From: Clavaria fumosa
Lineage: Eukaryota > Basidiomycota > Agaricomycetes > Agaricales > Clavariaceae
NCBI GenBank assembly: GCA_951802425.1
Contig: OX637797.1
Coordinates: 1,240,001 to 1,304,000 of the forward strand
Direction: 5' to 3'
DNA: 64,000 nucleotides
Part shown: positions 22,867 to 33,438 of the stretch, piece by piece
Numbering within the stretch: position 1 is the stretch's first letter
How the letters are laid out: each line of letters opens with the position of its first letter
The notes under the pieces: model-generated
Seen by the model: only the letters and a program-made list of their open reading frames with translations
What the model was told of the DNA's origin: nothing
Database searches by the model: none
Made by a program: the position numbers and the translations under genes

Positions 22867-23913
22867 TTAATTCAGGTGTGCATCCTTTTCGGGCAGCAAA
22901 CCCTCGCCTGGGCTGATGGGCAGACGGATCCTCCCAAGGTCATGGTCAAAGGGGTTGAACGAAGTCGACTCGTGGTGTCGGTGACGGTGTGCGTGCTTGT
23001 GGTGCGAGTCCGAGTCGCAGCCGGGTCGCGAGATCCAGACTTCGGTAGCTGTCGAGCGGATATCGTGTGCCACGCTAGGCGAGAGCGCATCGAGGGGCAC
23101 AGGCGCGTACACGAGAAAGTCATCGGACGGGGCCAGCGAAGAGGCAGAGAAGGCAGCAGCATTGGGTAGAATGTGGATGCGTTGATGGTAAGTCATTGTC
23201 GCGGAACGCGTGCGTGAGTTGTGAGGCAGAGATGAGTAATAATGGCGCATGAGACGTCTGTAGTAGTTTGAGACGGCAATGAGAAAATGAACCTTAGTGG
23301 GGAACAAGAAGAGTGTCAGTGCGGAAACACGGAAAATGAAAGGTTAATGAGACACGAACTCGAAGCATGATTAAGACGATCATCAGAGCCAGGAATGCCA
23401 GGACCGCTCTCTCTATCCACAACTCGCAATTCTCGAGGCTGAGACCTAACTCGGCCATCTCGCGCATCAATTCTGGTTGCTGCGATAGCTGCTCGCAGAG
23501 AGTCGCACGAAAAGGAGTTTGAAAGGCGACATAAGTGCCGACGATGGTAAAGAAGGTGCAAAAGGACACGTCTGCGATGGAATAATCGCGATAAAATTTA
23601 ATGTACGAGGGGATCCTCTTCGAAGAGAATTAAAGAACATATATTAAGGGAGTCACAACAAACTTACTCGAGCAATACCCAGAGAGCCGATGAGGCAAAC
23701 AGATGCGGCAGCGGCAAAATAGGTTGATAGGAGGGCCCACACGAGTTTTACACTGTCGAATTTCCAGACAGCGACGTTGCTTTCCCATTCGCTCTCTGGC
23801 TCCCATCTGATAGCTTTGTACTGAGCGAGGAGCTGCACGGCCAGCGCGAAATTGATGAGAGCGCCGAAGAGAGTAATGAAGAGAGACGCGGTCCTTTTGA
23901 TGACTGTGGGCAT
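22867..23913 (-). CDS. Predicted four-helix membrane protein with His-rich tail (309 aa)
   Basis: Exons 23913-23668, 23617-23360 and 23292-22867, all phase 0, sum to 930 bases. Membrane segments: residues about 9-28 (LFITLFGALINFALAVQLLA), 57-80 (LVWALLSTYFAAAASVCLIG), 95-112 (VSFCTFFTIVGTYVAF) and 148-168 (AVLAFLALMIVLIMLRV). The soluble C-terminal region of about 130 residues includes a histidine-rich stretch, HHKHAHRHRHHE, before a conserved-looking end. The layout resembles fungal tetraspan membrane proteins of unknown function. The His cluster could bind metal, which is inference only. Confidence 0.8.
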
Positions 23914-24553
23914 GATAGTGAGATGAGGGGAAAGATAAAAGGAGCGAAAGGGGAGGGTGTCGCGCTAGTGCCGTCCGTCTGTCCGCGTTTGTAACCGCAA
24001 CCTGACCTGGACCCTGACCTGAAACAACACACAGTTGTATTGAGTTGAGGGGGTAACGGTAATTCTCGGAGTTTAAACTTTAAAGCGGAGCTTGTATTTC
24101 TAACCCGGGCTGGGCTCTTAACGGCGACTCTCAATCAATCAATCCATGAGCGCAACGCCTGGGAACACGGCTTTCGCATTTGCCTTCGTTACCTCAACTC
24201 GCTACGTGGAATAGCAAAGCAGAATACCCAATCCACACTTGAATGTCTATTCATTGTAGTCGTGGCCATTCGAGCACTAGATGTGGTGTACAGATCTTAT
24301 TTTTTCGCGCCTTTCCCCCCCCCCCCCAATGATACCCATGTGGTCATATCCATCTCGTCCTCGGTAGATGTACCCCGAGCGTGATAGTCATCATCAGGAC
24401 ATCTGCAATACGGAATTGCTGGCATGCAATTAGAGTACACTCCTTCGCCCTTTTTTTTTTTTTTTCCCACAGTCGCCCCCGCAATTTTTTTGGTTTTGCT
24501 TCCATCACCACATCACTGTCGTCTTTGTCGTGTAGACGTTGCAATCCATCGCT
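23914..24553. promoter_or_regulatory. Divergent intergenic region with homopolymer tracts
   Basis: 640 bases between the start codons of the membrane-protein gene (minus) and cytochrome b5 (plus). It contains a run of about 14 C near 24316-24329 and a T run near 24451-24466, 90-240 bases upstream of cytochrome b5. No reading frame here looks real. Confidence 0.5.
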
Positions 24554-25252
24554 ATGTCGACCTCAGAGCTCAAAACGGTCTCGGCTGACGAATTCCAATT
24601 ACACACGACCAAGGACAGTCTTTGGGTCCTCATACACGGGAAAGGCAAAGCACACCATCATCAACTCGTATGCGTCCTCGATTTTTAACTACTTCACAGT
24701 GCACGACGCTACAAAATTCATTGACGAGGTTCTAAGCTCGTTGCATCCTCATCCATCACCTTTGACCTGACGACCTATACTCCAGCACCCAGGAGGCGAT
24801 GAGGTCATTCTGGGCGAGGCCGGTACGTACTCAACCACTTTCCTCTGACCCAAACAAACTCGTGAATTTCGTCTGTGGCGGCGATCCTCAGGCAAGGATG
24901 CCACTGAAGCATTCGAGGACATTGGTCATTCAGACGAGGCTCGTGAAATACTCGCCGGCTTGGTCATCGGCAGCCTCGAGGAAGGCGGGGTGCGCCATTT
25001 TTCTCCCTTTGCTAGTTTGCTTTGTATGTCCTTAACGTCCTGTAGCTTGCCAAATTGAATATGCCCAAGCGCCCGACGGGTCCCGCTCCCAGTCCTCGGT
25101 CCATGGTTGAGAAAGGGTCCAAGTTCGTTTTTCTTTGCACTCTTCTGTTCGATTGGCCCTTGACCTTCTGATGCTCCGGTAGTGTATTCTACGTCCCCTT
25201 GGCCGTCATTTTGGCGTACTTTGCTTGGCGTTATTACTCTACTCTTGTTTAA
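24554..25252 (+). CDS. CYB5: Cytochrome b5, tail-anchored (133 aa)
   Basis: ER electron carrier for fatty-acid desaturases, sterol enzymes and P450s. Six exons: 24554-24644, 24700-24728, 24786-24822, 24892-24989, 25046-25122 and 25183-25252; the sum is 402 bases. The heme domain reads SLWVLIHGKVHDATKFIDE then HPGGDEVILGEAG. The HPGG His is the first heme ligand, and the second is in the IGHSDEAREIL segment. The C-terminal anchor is VFYVPLAVILAYFAWRYY, followed by STLV. Intron 1 must start with GC (AAAG|GCAAAG) to give HGKVHDATKF. A GT donor at 24669 breaks the frame. Confidence 0.93.
24645..24699 (+). other. GC-AG intron 1 of cytochrome b5
   Basis: The 55-base intron begins GCAAAG and ends TTCACAG. 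The flanking exon bases join as AAA G|TG CAC, restoring the conserved HGKVHD of the heme domain. No GT donor nearby preserves the frame. Confidence 0.75.
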
Positions 25253-25453
25253 GGCCTGCCAATTAATTTTCTGGTAGGCGTACCACACTTGGCACGTCTT
25301 TTTCTTCATTTTCATGGGATTCGTTACGTCAGAGATCTAGAAGCACCCGCTCGTCGTGTTGCCAGGCTTAAAAAATCATAATCTAAGAGTATTCAACAAC
25401 AGTGCCTTTCCTTCGTTCTTACAAACGGCTCACGCGCGATTATCCGCGTTGCA

Positions 25454-27095
25454 TTAGGCCAAGCCCCATATCCCTGCCCGACTGACTCCCTCCATAAGAG
25501 CATCTACGTTGCCCAACAGCTCCCCCAACAATGTCTTCTTCTGCTCTGTCGTCCTGAGTGGCAGATGGCCCGGTCGCGCCGTTGTGGGCGTCAAATTTTC
25601 AGGGTTCTCCTTGTTGTCCGTGTCCCAGCCTGAGGAACTGGTGCTCTCTGCGTCGCTGAACGAGAACGAATCCACCTGCTCGAGGCGGAGCTGCTGCCTC
25701 CTCTGACTGCGCGTATGTAGCGTCTCCTGTTTCAATGATAATGACGATGACGACGAGGGTAGTGATGATGGTGCAGGCTTCCCGGGACTCAGCGGGACGA
25801 AGTGGACTTCCTGAGGGAGCAGAGACAGCGCGCGAGGATGGAGTTGTCTTCCTCCCTTCTCGTGCTCCTCCTTGGCATGCGCGTACTGACGCAAGGGCGA
25901 ATGCGACGACACAGATGAGATGGATGAGGTCTTACTACAGAACGACGACGATGACCAGAATGATGAGGATGGCGATGAGTATAGTGATGACGACGACGAT
26001 GATGATCCTGAAGTGTGACACCGAGTAGCATTCAGAGGTGCCTCGCTTTGATTTCTAGTGGGTAGGTGTCTTGTGCCTAGAGCTCGGGTCTTGTCACCAC
26101 TTGGAGACGAAGGTGCCGTGGGTGGTGGGTCGGGACTATGTGGCGACGGAAAAGGATCCTGGACAGATGCGGACGGATTTTGTTCTGCGGAGGAACCTGC
26201 CTCGTCGAGCAAATAGAAGAACAAGAATTCAAGGCATTTGATTCTGAACCCAAAGGGGCAATGTTCAGTTTGGACGCATCCGAAAGCGGAAAGACGCACC
26301 GAACTTCTCTCGGGGAACCCGCTCTCTTCAGCAACCTAACGACTGTGTGGACACCGTTCGTAGCCTCGAACGTGCGCAATGCGCACGGCGAGTCTACGAG
26401 GATGCACAGCAATGTGTCTATGACGACCGAAGTTAGAGACGCGGACTGCTGTTCGTTCCGCGAGGGTGCCTGGGCGGTGGGGCGCTCGTCACCGTCAGGA
26501 GAGTTCAGGTGTCTCGAGACGGCCAGCAGGTCTAGGAGGACTTCAAGCGCGCAACGCCTGCCCATATAGCGTTTGCTCGCATTGTGGTTCAGCGTCACGC
26601 CTTGAAGGATGAAGAGGGCTTGGCAAAGCTGAGCGGACAGCTGGATGGTTTCGGCTTGGCGGTCTGCTGCGGAACCTAAGTTCAGAGTCATTTGATGACC
26701 GGATCGATGAGGGCTCACGGCGATTAGTAGACGTTCTGTCAGTCAGACGGCCCAATGTCGCAGCAGAGCTTGAGATCCAGGTGAGCAGGCGGGACGGGAC
26801 TGATGAACCATGGAGCAAGCCATCACAACGAGTAGAGAGTTGTATGTACCATTGCATTCGAAAGAGTCTTGTAAGGCAAAGAACTCGTCTGACAGGTTCC
26901 TTGAGTTCAGATTGATGCTCGCAACTGCGATGAGATACTCTAGCGTGGCCAGTGCGCGGCCTTGCTTGTTTCGCGATGAACGAGAAGAGATTAGCTGTGT
27001 ACAGTGCGCGCATGATGAATATGTTGTGTTTCGTGAATGGAAGAGGAGTAGGCTCCTACATTGTCAAGGGCGTCTTGTAAAGTATCCCGCATCAT
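25454..27095 (-). CDS. CDC14: Septation initiation network protein Cdc14 (SIN type)
   Basis: Homologue of fission-yeast Cdc14, the Sid1 kinase partner in the septation network; it is not the Cdc14 phosphatase. Five exons begin MMRDTLQDALDN at 27095. The second reads RALATLEYLIAVASINLNSR and DEFFALQDSFECN. Then come VPSRLLTWISSSAATLGRL, ADRQAETIQLSAQLCQALF and ILQGVTLNHNASKRYMGRR, with the core block LEVLLDLLAVSRHLNS, VIDTLLCILVDSPCALRTFE and GVHTVVRLLKRAGSPREVR. The last exon begins IKCLEFLFFYLLDE. It ends in a long Ser/Pro-rich tail with a DNKENP box and a final helix KKTLLGELLGNVDALMEGV. The tail is much longer than the conserved domain needs. It is divergently paired with the FAH-family gene across 188 bases. 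Confidence 0.9.
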
Positions 27096-27283
27096 CTGAG
27101 GTCGCGGTTATTGTTGGGAGGTTGTTATGAAGAAATTACACCCGATCGCGAAACGCGTCTCACTAGCGAAGCACGTGATGGGCTGCTTATGCGCGTGAAT
27201 CGCTGATGGCAGGACAGTCCGATTTCAAACTTCCACGCATTTTCGACGGCCATCACTGATAGAGATCAACAATCAACCTGAAA

Positions 27284-28575
27284 ATGTCGCCTATTCGAAC
27301 TGTACGTAGTTTTGTGGACATCCGCGGATTCATCAACGTATATTCAATGTCTGCCAACAGCAATGGAATCGTCTCATACGTTTTCTGGCGGTTGAAACCT
27401 CCCAAATTCATATCGGCGAACCGCTGAACCCTACCCTTGACAGTACGCATGTTTGGCTATTGGCACCTATGTCTACTCAAGCTCGACGGTTATGTAGTCG
27501 GACTCGCGGTACACAACAAGGAACGCGTCCAAGCGTATGAAATCGAGGGTAGTGCACTTGATCCGACCGCCAGAGTCACCAAAAGAGTATTGACCGTCAA
27601 AAATCTGCTCACCCCGATACCCCGAGAACAAGTAGGTCTCGTAAGGTGTCTGGGGCTGAATTACGCCGACCATGCAGTGGGTTGATCCCATTGTCATCTT
27701 CGGCAGTAGATGTGACTTGCATGTGCCAGACTGAAGCCAATTTACCACTACCTACGTTCGGGCTCCAGCATTTCATGTTCTTGCCAAACACTCAATGTGT
27801 TGATTTACAGCGCACCCGTGCTTTTCTACAAACCCTTGACAACACTCATTGATCCCTCATCGTCTATCGTGATCCCCAAATGCGCCCAGCCGCCAGAAAA
27901 GTATCTTCCAGATTATGAGGCGGAGTTGGTTGTGGCAATTGGTAAACCAGCGAGAGACGTCAAAGTGGAAAATGCTCTGGATTACGTCCTGGGGTATACG
28001 GCTGGGAATGATGTGGGTTTGGTTGCATTCTATTCGCACGTAAGGCTCCTCCTGAATAACCATGCACCTCACAGACATCATTCCGCTTCCATCAATTCCT
28101 AGTATCGCAGTGGGACTTCTCCAAGGGCTTTGGTGAGGTCGAACATCCTGTCCGGACCATCATCTGACCGTATCGCGATCATAGACGATACGACGCCTAT
28201 CGGACCTGTTCTAGTTTCTCGATCACAAATTCCAGATCCTCAGAACGTCCCCCTCAAGGCGACAGTCAACGGGCAGCTCTACCAGGACGGAAGCACTTCG
28301 TTCGTCCTGCTTCTGAGCGTGTAGTCTCTATGTTGCTGACCGACGAGTCAAGGAAACAAGTTTTCACTGTTGCACAAACAATCGCCCACCTATCACAGGG
28401 CACTACTCTACTCCCGGGATCCCTCATCCTGACTGGTACCCCCTCGGGTGTTGGCTACATCAAGAAACCTTCCGTTTTTCTACGGCACGGCGATGACGTC
28501 CGGATTTGGGTCGGGGGTGGAATCGGAACACTGATAAACTCTGTTCGTGAGGAGAAGAGAGATGCGAAACTATAG
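27284..28575 (+). CDS. Fumarylacetoacetate hydrolase-family enzyme (300 aa)
   Basis: Small FAH-fold enzyme of the FAHD1/FAHD2 type; such enzymes act on short beta- or alpha-keto acids such as oxaloacetate or acylpyruvates. Eight exons: 27284-27301, 27361-27442, 27498-27676, 27730-27755 (26 bases), 27811-28012, 28075-28132, 28185-28299 and 28353-28575; the sum is 903. Core motifs: CLGLNYADHA, VLFYKPLTTLIDPSSSIVIP, the metal-ligand segment LPDYEAELVVAIGKPARDV, DYVLGYTAGNDTSFRFHQ, QWDFSKGFDDTTPIGPVLV, NGQLYQDGSTS, and TIAHLSQGTTLLPG then LTGTPSGVG. No N-terminal targeting signal is obvious. The true substrate cannot be read from the sequence. Confidence 0.9.
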
Positions 28576-29138
28576 CAGGAGGCTCCATGCATCAAATAGC
28601 ACCACCCAACACAACGCATACCCAACTCTATGACAAACCTGAAATGAAATCTTTAGACGCATTACACAATACATCGGTGCAACCTTTCTCGCCTTGATAT
28701 TGCCCGCGAACATCCTCCGCTGGCATGGTTGCGAAACCAACAACACCGCCCCATTCTCTCCACTCCACTGTCAATCGTAACTACTCTCCGGCGTGGCACC
28801 AAAGGCCTTCTGGCAACAGTAAGGTCTCTTGAGGGCCCTTCATCATCACTGGCAGACTAGACTCATATAAGAACGTAACACTGGTACATTAGATGCGCTT
28901 GAATGGTACGAAAGGCAAAGAAAGTCACGTGTACCGCGTACGAGTCCATGTGACAACAAGAACGGTACTACTACTCCTTACTGGTTGCTCGTCGTTCGTG
29001 GATTCATATGCCACCTAGTTCATTCATGTCACGCTTGGGCCCAAACCTTCGCCGGCAGCGTTGGCTCCGCGTTTTTACTCCGAATCTACCCAGGATGGCG
29101 CACACCTATGCTTCAGTTCGTTGTTTCTATTTAAGCTC
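28576..29138. promoter_or_regulatory. Intergenic region, promoter of succinate-semialdehyde dehydrogenase
   Basis: 563 bases between two plus-strand genes. I see no protein frame, RNA gene or repeat. It must hold the terminator of the FAH-family gene and the promoter of the dehydrogenase. Confidence 0.4.
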
Positions 29139-29162
29139 ATGATGTGTGGGGCCGGTGAATGA
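29139..29162 (+). promoter_or_regulatory. Upstream ORF overlapping the dehydrogenase start
   Basis: A seven-codon frame (ATGATG..., peptide MMCGAGE) whose TGA overlaps the main ATG as ATGA. If it lies in the mRNA leader, translation of the main frame would need leaky scanning or re-initiation, so it could damp expression. Confidence 0.5.
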
Positions 29163-31434
29163 CTTCGTGCACGCATCCAACTCGCCAGAAATTTGCGCTG
29201 AGGGAAACTAGTTTGGTTAAGTCGCAGGGTCTCATTGGTGAGAGCTGGGTAGGCTCGAAGGACGGCGCACAATTCCCTGTCCACAGTGCGTGCCCATTAC
29301 GCCGGCTCTCCCTGTCCAAGACGTCTGGTCGGTGCCTGAAAGTTGATGGTCCTCATTGTAGATCCTGCTACGCTGGATGAGCTAGGAACGGTACCAGAAA
29401 TGGGAGTAGGAGAGACAAAAGAAGCGATCGATGCCGCCTCGAGGGCGTTTGCCGCTTGGAGTAGGACGAGTGGGAAGGTGAGGACATGGCCAAGATCTCA
29501 CGACCGCGGCTGTTTTGTTTAACCTGCATCCCAGCATCGCCATGATATTTTGATGAATTGGTATCGGCTCATGCATGAACACAGCGACGATCTGGCTCGC
29601 ATCATTGTGATACCAACTCCAATACAATGCGCTATGCTTGCACTGATACTTCTGTTTCAAGACACTTGAGAATGGCAAACCGCTCAACGAAGCTAAAGTA
29701 TCTCTAAAAGTTCTCCTTAGGTCCTTTTCCTTAGCCTTATCATGATGTTCTTGACAGGGAGAGGTTATTTACAGTGCAACTTTTGCGGAGGTGCGCTAAC
29801 CTGATCTGCATTCTTTCATACCTTGCTACCATCACTATGTAGTGGTTTGGTATGGCTCAATTTGCTTTTATTGGAGAGGCAAGGTTGGGATTTTACACGT
29901 AATACAGCCGAGGAGGCCGTCAGGACATACGGTGGTATGTTGAACTGTGTCTCAGACGAGGCCCGCCTGAATTCCCATATGACAGAACACATCCCTTCCG
30001 CTGTCCCAAGCGTCCGAAACGTCGTCATAAAACAACCTATTGGCAAGTCTCCCTCTTTTACGTGCCAATTTTAGCCTCACGAGAGTGCATTACGTCGTAG
30101 GCGTAGTGTGGGTACGCCCACGTCACTAGGTGTACTTGAATTGAGGCCTTCCCAGATCGATATTAACGCCTTGGAATTTTCCGTCAGCAATGATTACTCG
30201 CAAGTTAGGCGCAGCTCTTGCAGCTGGATGTACCGCCGTCATAAAACCACCAGCGGAGACCCCCTTCTCCGCTCTTGCTTTGGCAGAGGTACGCCGCCCT
30301 TATGCTATCACTTGGAATGCAACTTGCCAACCTCTGAAAATAGCTTGCTCTCCGCGCTGGAGTTCCTCATGGCGTCGTAAATGTGGTCACGACTCAGAAG
30401 CACGTGGCCGACGTCGGCCGGGAGATGTGTGAAAATAAGGTCGTTAAGAAAGTCTCATTCACCGGCTCGACACCTGTAGCAAAGCTGTTATATGGGATGG
30501 CCGCCTCCACTCTCAAAAAGTAGCTTGCCTGACATCTGTGTGTCCTTATGCGCTGATTGCAGGTTGTTTAGGATGTCGATCGAGGCCGGTGGGAATGCCC
30601 CGTTTATTGTGTTCGACGATGCCGATGTCCCGGCTGCTGTGGAAGGTGTGCCCCAAACCTGGCCGGCTTCGTTAGTCGTGTTGATGCCCAATGTTTGCAC
30701 AAGGCGCGATCGCATGCAAATTCCGCGCGACGGGCCAGACGTGCATCTCTGCGAATCGGATATATGTACAATCTTCAGTGTTTGCTGATTTTGCTTCGCG
30801 CCTGGCCGAAAAAGTCTCGGCGTTCAGATTGGGGGATGGGCTTGAACCCGACACGTTAGTCAGTGGTGCATCTGAATCCCTTTCGCTCATGGATTCTTTT
30901 GTAGAACGCATGGACCACTGATACACGAACGAGCCGTAGAGAAGGTATCTGCCCACGTGGAAGATGCAGTCTCCAAGGGAGCATGTGTATTGGTAGGCGG
31001 AAAACGCCTTGACGTGCCGGGTTACTTTTATGCGCCTACGGTGCTTGCCGACGTTCCATCATCAACTCGTATATCGGATGAGGAAACTTTCGGTCCGCTT
31101 GCTGCGCTGATCAAGTTTGAAACTGAGGAGGAAGTCCTTAAGCTGGCAAATAACTCAGATGTTGGGTTGGCGGGATATTTTTACTCGAGGGATGTGGGCA
31201 GGGTGTGGAGGATTGCGGAGGCGCTGGAGGTAGGTATGGTGGGCGCCAACACAGGCATGATCTCGTCAGCCACTATCCCGTTCGGAGGAGTGAAAGAGAG
31301 TGGTCTTGGTGTGTATACTTCACCTGGATCTGTCATGACGACGCTGTTCATAAACTGATCCCGCAGGAAGAGAGGGGAGCCATGGTATTGAGGAATATCT
31401 CAATACCAAGCTGATCGCCTTTGGCGGTTTATGA
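29159..31434 (+). CDS. UGA2: Succinate-semialdehyde dehydrogenase (497 aa)
   Basis: NAD(P)-dependent aldehyde dehydrogenase of the GABA shunt, oxidising succinate semialdehyde to succinate. Fifteen exons sum to 1494 bases: 29159-29285, 29362-29477, 29535-29606, 29662-29697, 29758-29790, 29843-29849, 29908-29931, 29986-30042, 30101-30107, 30156-30288, 30344-30519, 30563-30645, 30704-30854, 30905-31308 and 31367-31434. Motifs: [38 protein letters not shown], the cofactor-site block [31 protein letters not shown], the catalytic Glu in [18 protein letters not shown], the catalytic Cys in [15 protein letters not shown], and [13 protein letters not shown]. The end reads [20 protein letters not shown]. 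An in-frame stop directly precedes the ATG, so no presequence is encoded and the product is probably cytosolic. Confidence 0.92.
29843..29849 (+). other. 7-base microexon (exon 6) of the dehydrogenase gene
   Basis: TGGTTTG sits between ...TATGTAG and GTATGG. It supplies W, F and the first base of Ala, giving [15 protein letters not shown] as in the family. Without it the frame is lost. Confidence 0.7.
30043..30107 (+). other. GC-AG intron followed by a 7-base microexon
   Basis: The intron 30043-30100 begins GCAAGT and ends GTCGTAG. The exon 30101-30107 is GCGTAGT, followed by a GTGGGT donor. Joining gives [15 protein letters not shown], matching the family block around the Rossmann fold. Phases (1, then 2) fit only if the microexon is used. 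Confidence 0.7.
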
Positions 31435-32119
31435 GGTACAATGGCTTCTCTTGGGCATTTGATTCGGCGCTTACGGTAAGCCTCGAAAGCGAGACTGGAA
31501 GGTCAACGTTCTCGCTTCACACTCGCGCACTCGTGACTTTGATGTATGACGATACAGTACACGTTTTGTGTCGTTTCCGTTTCAGACTATGGAAACTATC
31601 CGTCAGAGATACAGTGTCCCAAGGTAACACATGACCATCTACGGGCGCATACTGGGGTGCTATTGGCGTGAGGGCGCTATGTACAGTTGGGACAGGGAAC
31701 TGAGCGCTGGCTGATCTACGCGCCGCAGCCGCTCAGCGCCCATCTGCCAATAACAGTGATAGCCTTGGGGGGGAAAGCGCGGATCAACCCCGAGATGTGG
31801 CACCGCTAGTGTCTGCCGCCCATCCGCCCTTTCGCATTGGAAGCCACGTGACTGGGTTGAGGGTATGCAAACCCTCTGCCCTGTTGGAATATAATTTCCA
31901 CCAGTTTTTGTTACCTTCTCTCCCGAACCACCATCAACACAGCTCACTCAGCTACCATCTCTACCAACGTATTCGTCGTCGTGAGTATTTACTCAGTGTT
32001 CCCATGTGTCTCGTCAGGCTCAATACCAGTCTAGCCCTAGCATTTCGCTTATCTTATCAAGGTGAGCCTGCAACGAGGCCCTCCACGCGTTTATCTCGCG
32101 TGATTCACATTGTTCATAG
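31435..32119. promoter_or_regulatory. Promoter and probable 5' UTR intron of the 14-3-3 gene
   Basis: 685 bases without a convincing coding frame. A GTGAGT donor at about 31981 and a TTCATAG acceptor ending directly before the ATG at 32120 suggest an intron in the 5' untranslated region. That is an inference from splice-like signals. Confidence 0.45.
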
Positions 32120-33057
32120 ATGCCTGAGTCCCGAGAAGATTCCGTATACCTCGCCAAGCTCGCCGAACAGGCTGAGCGTTACGAGGGTGGGTTCGATGCT
32201 ATATTTGCTGATGTCATCGGCTCTGAATTGGCTTGTTCTGTGACAGAAATGGTTGAGAACATGAAGCGCGTTGCCTCTTCAGACCAGGAGCTCACCGTTG
32301 AGGAGCGTAATCTCCTATCAGTTGCTTACAAGAACGTTATCGGTGCCCGCCGAGCATCCTGGAGAATCGTTTCTTCGATTGAGCAGAAGGAGGAGTCCAA
32401 AGGCAATGAGGCACAAGTGTCGATGATTAAGGGATACAGAGAGAAGATCGAAAGCGAACTTGCAAAGATCTGCGAAGATATTCTGGATGTGCTTGAGAAG
32501 CACCTGATTCCTTCGGCGGTTTCGGGGGAATCGAAGGTGTTCTACCATAAGATGTAAGTTCGTTGAGATCTCCATAATCCACCTATCTATCGCTGATGCT
32601 CCTGGCAGGATGGGTGACTATCATCGCTATCTCGCAGAATTCGCTACCGGTGATAAACGGAAAGACAGTGCCGATAAATCTCTCGAAGCGTATAAAGCGG
32701 CCTCGGATGTTGCTGTTACGGAACTGCCCCCGACTCATCCTATTCGTCTGGGACTTGCCCTGAACTTCTCGGTGTTCTACTTCGAGATTCTTAACAGCCC
32801 CGATCGTGCTTGCCATCTCGCCAAACAGGCTTTCGATGACGCTATCGCGGAACTTGACACCTTGTCTGAAGAAAGTTACAAGGATTCGACTCTCATCATG
32901 CAGCTGCTAAGGGACAACTTGACGCTCTGGACCTCGGACATGCAAGATTCGGGTAAGTCTGAATGGCTGGTGTTGTGCGATTAGAATTTTGATTTCGATT
33001 GCGCACACAGCAGATAAAGGTGAAAAAGACGCCGACCCTACAGTAGCCGACGAGTAA
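32120..33057 (+). CDS. BMH1: 14-3-3 protein (254 aa)
   Basis: Dimeric phosphoserine/threonine-binding adaptor of signalling, cell cycle and trafficking. Four exons, 32120-32186, 32247-32553, 32609-32952 and 33011-33057, sum to 765 bases. The family signature reads [15 protein letters not shown] across the first junction. Then come [20 protein letters not shown] (phosphate-binding K49/R56-type residues), [56 protein letters not shown] and [13 protein letters not shown]. The C-terminal tail is acidic ([14 protein letters not shown]). Intron 1 is 60 bases with no in-frame stop, so the unspliced frame stays open. BMH1 is used for the family; the window shows one copy. Confidence 0.95.
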
Positions 33058-33438
33058 ATTGACTTGTGCTTGCTCCGTACATCTCTTCCTCGTGAAATTG
33101 TCTTCACCCTTGGTACCCGGCTGTTTCTTCGCACAGCGAGATGGTCGTGGTTTATCCCGGCTGCTCATGAACCGACTTCCCACCCACTTCATCATATGTT
33201 AAATAGCTTTACCCATCCAATCTCTTTTTCCTCTGTTATCACAAAGTGAGAAGTGAGAAATTCATCGAGATTAGATTTTACAAGATCAGGTGACCTACAA
33301 TACAATCCATACCACCATCAACCGTGAGATTTTCTCACTGCGCGCCGTCAGTCCCCTGTTGGCATTTACTAGACCAGGGTAGTGCATGCCCAGCTGAACG
33401 GGCCTGATATTGGCGCCGAGCACGACCCAGTCGCCGAA
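33058..33438. promoter_or_regulatory. Intergenic region before BST1
   Basis: 381 bases between 14-3-3 and BST1, both on the plus strand. I see no gene, repeat or clear motif. Confidence 0.4.

Noticed and set aside
24669..24699. GT donor at 24669 for cytochrome b5 intron 1
   Set aside because: It leaves phase 0 where phase 1 is needed and adds GKAHHHQL into the heme domain.
24381..24770. Plus-strand open frame of 129 codons across the cytochrome b5 start
   Set aside because: It reads the leader and exon 1 in another frame. The spliced cytochrome b5 model explains the region.
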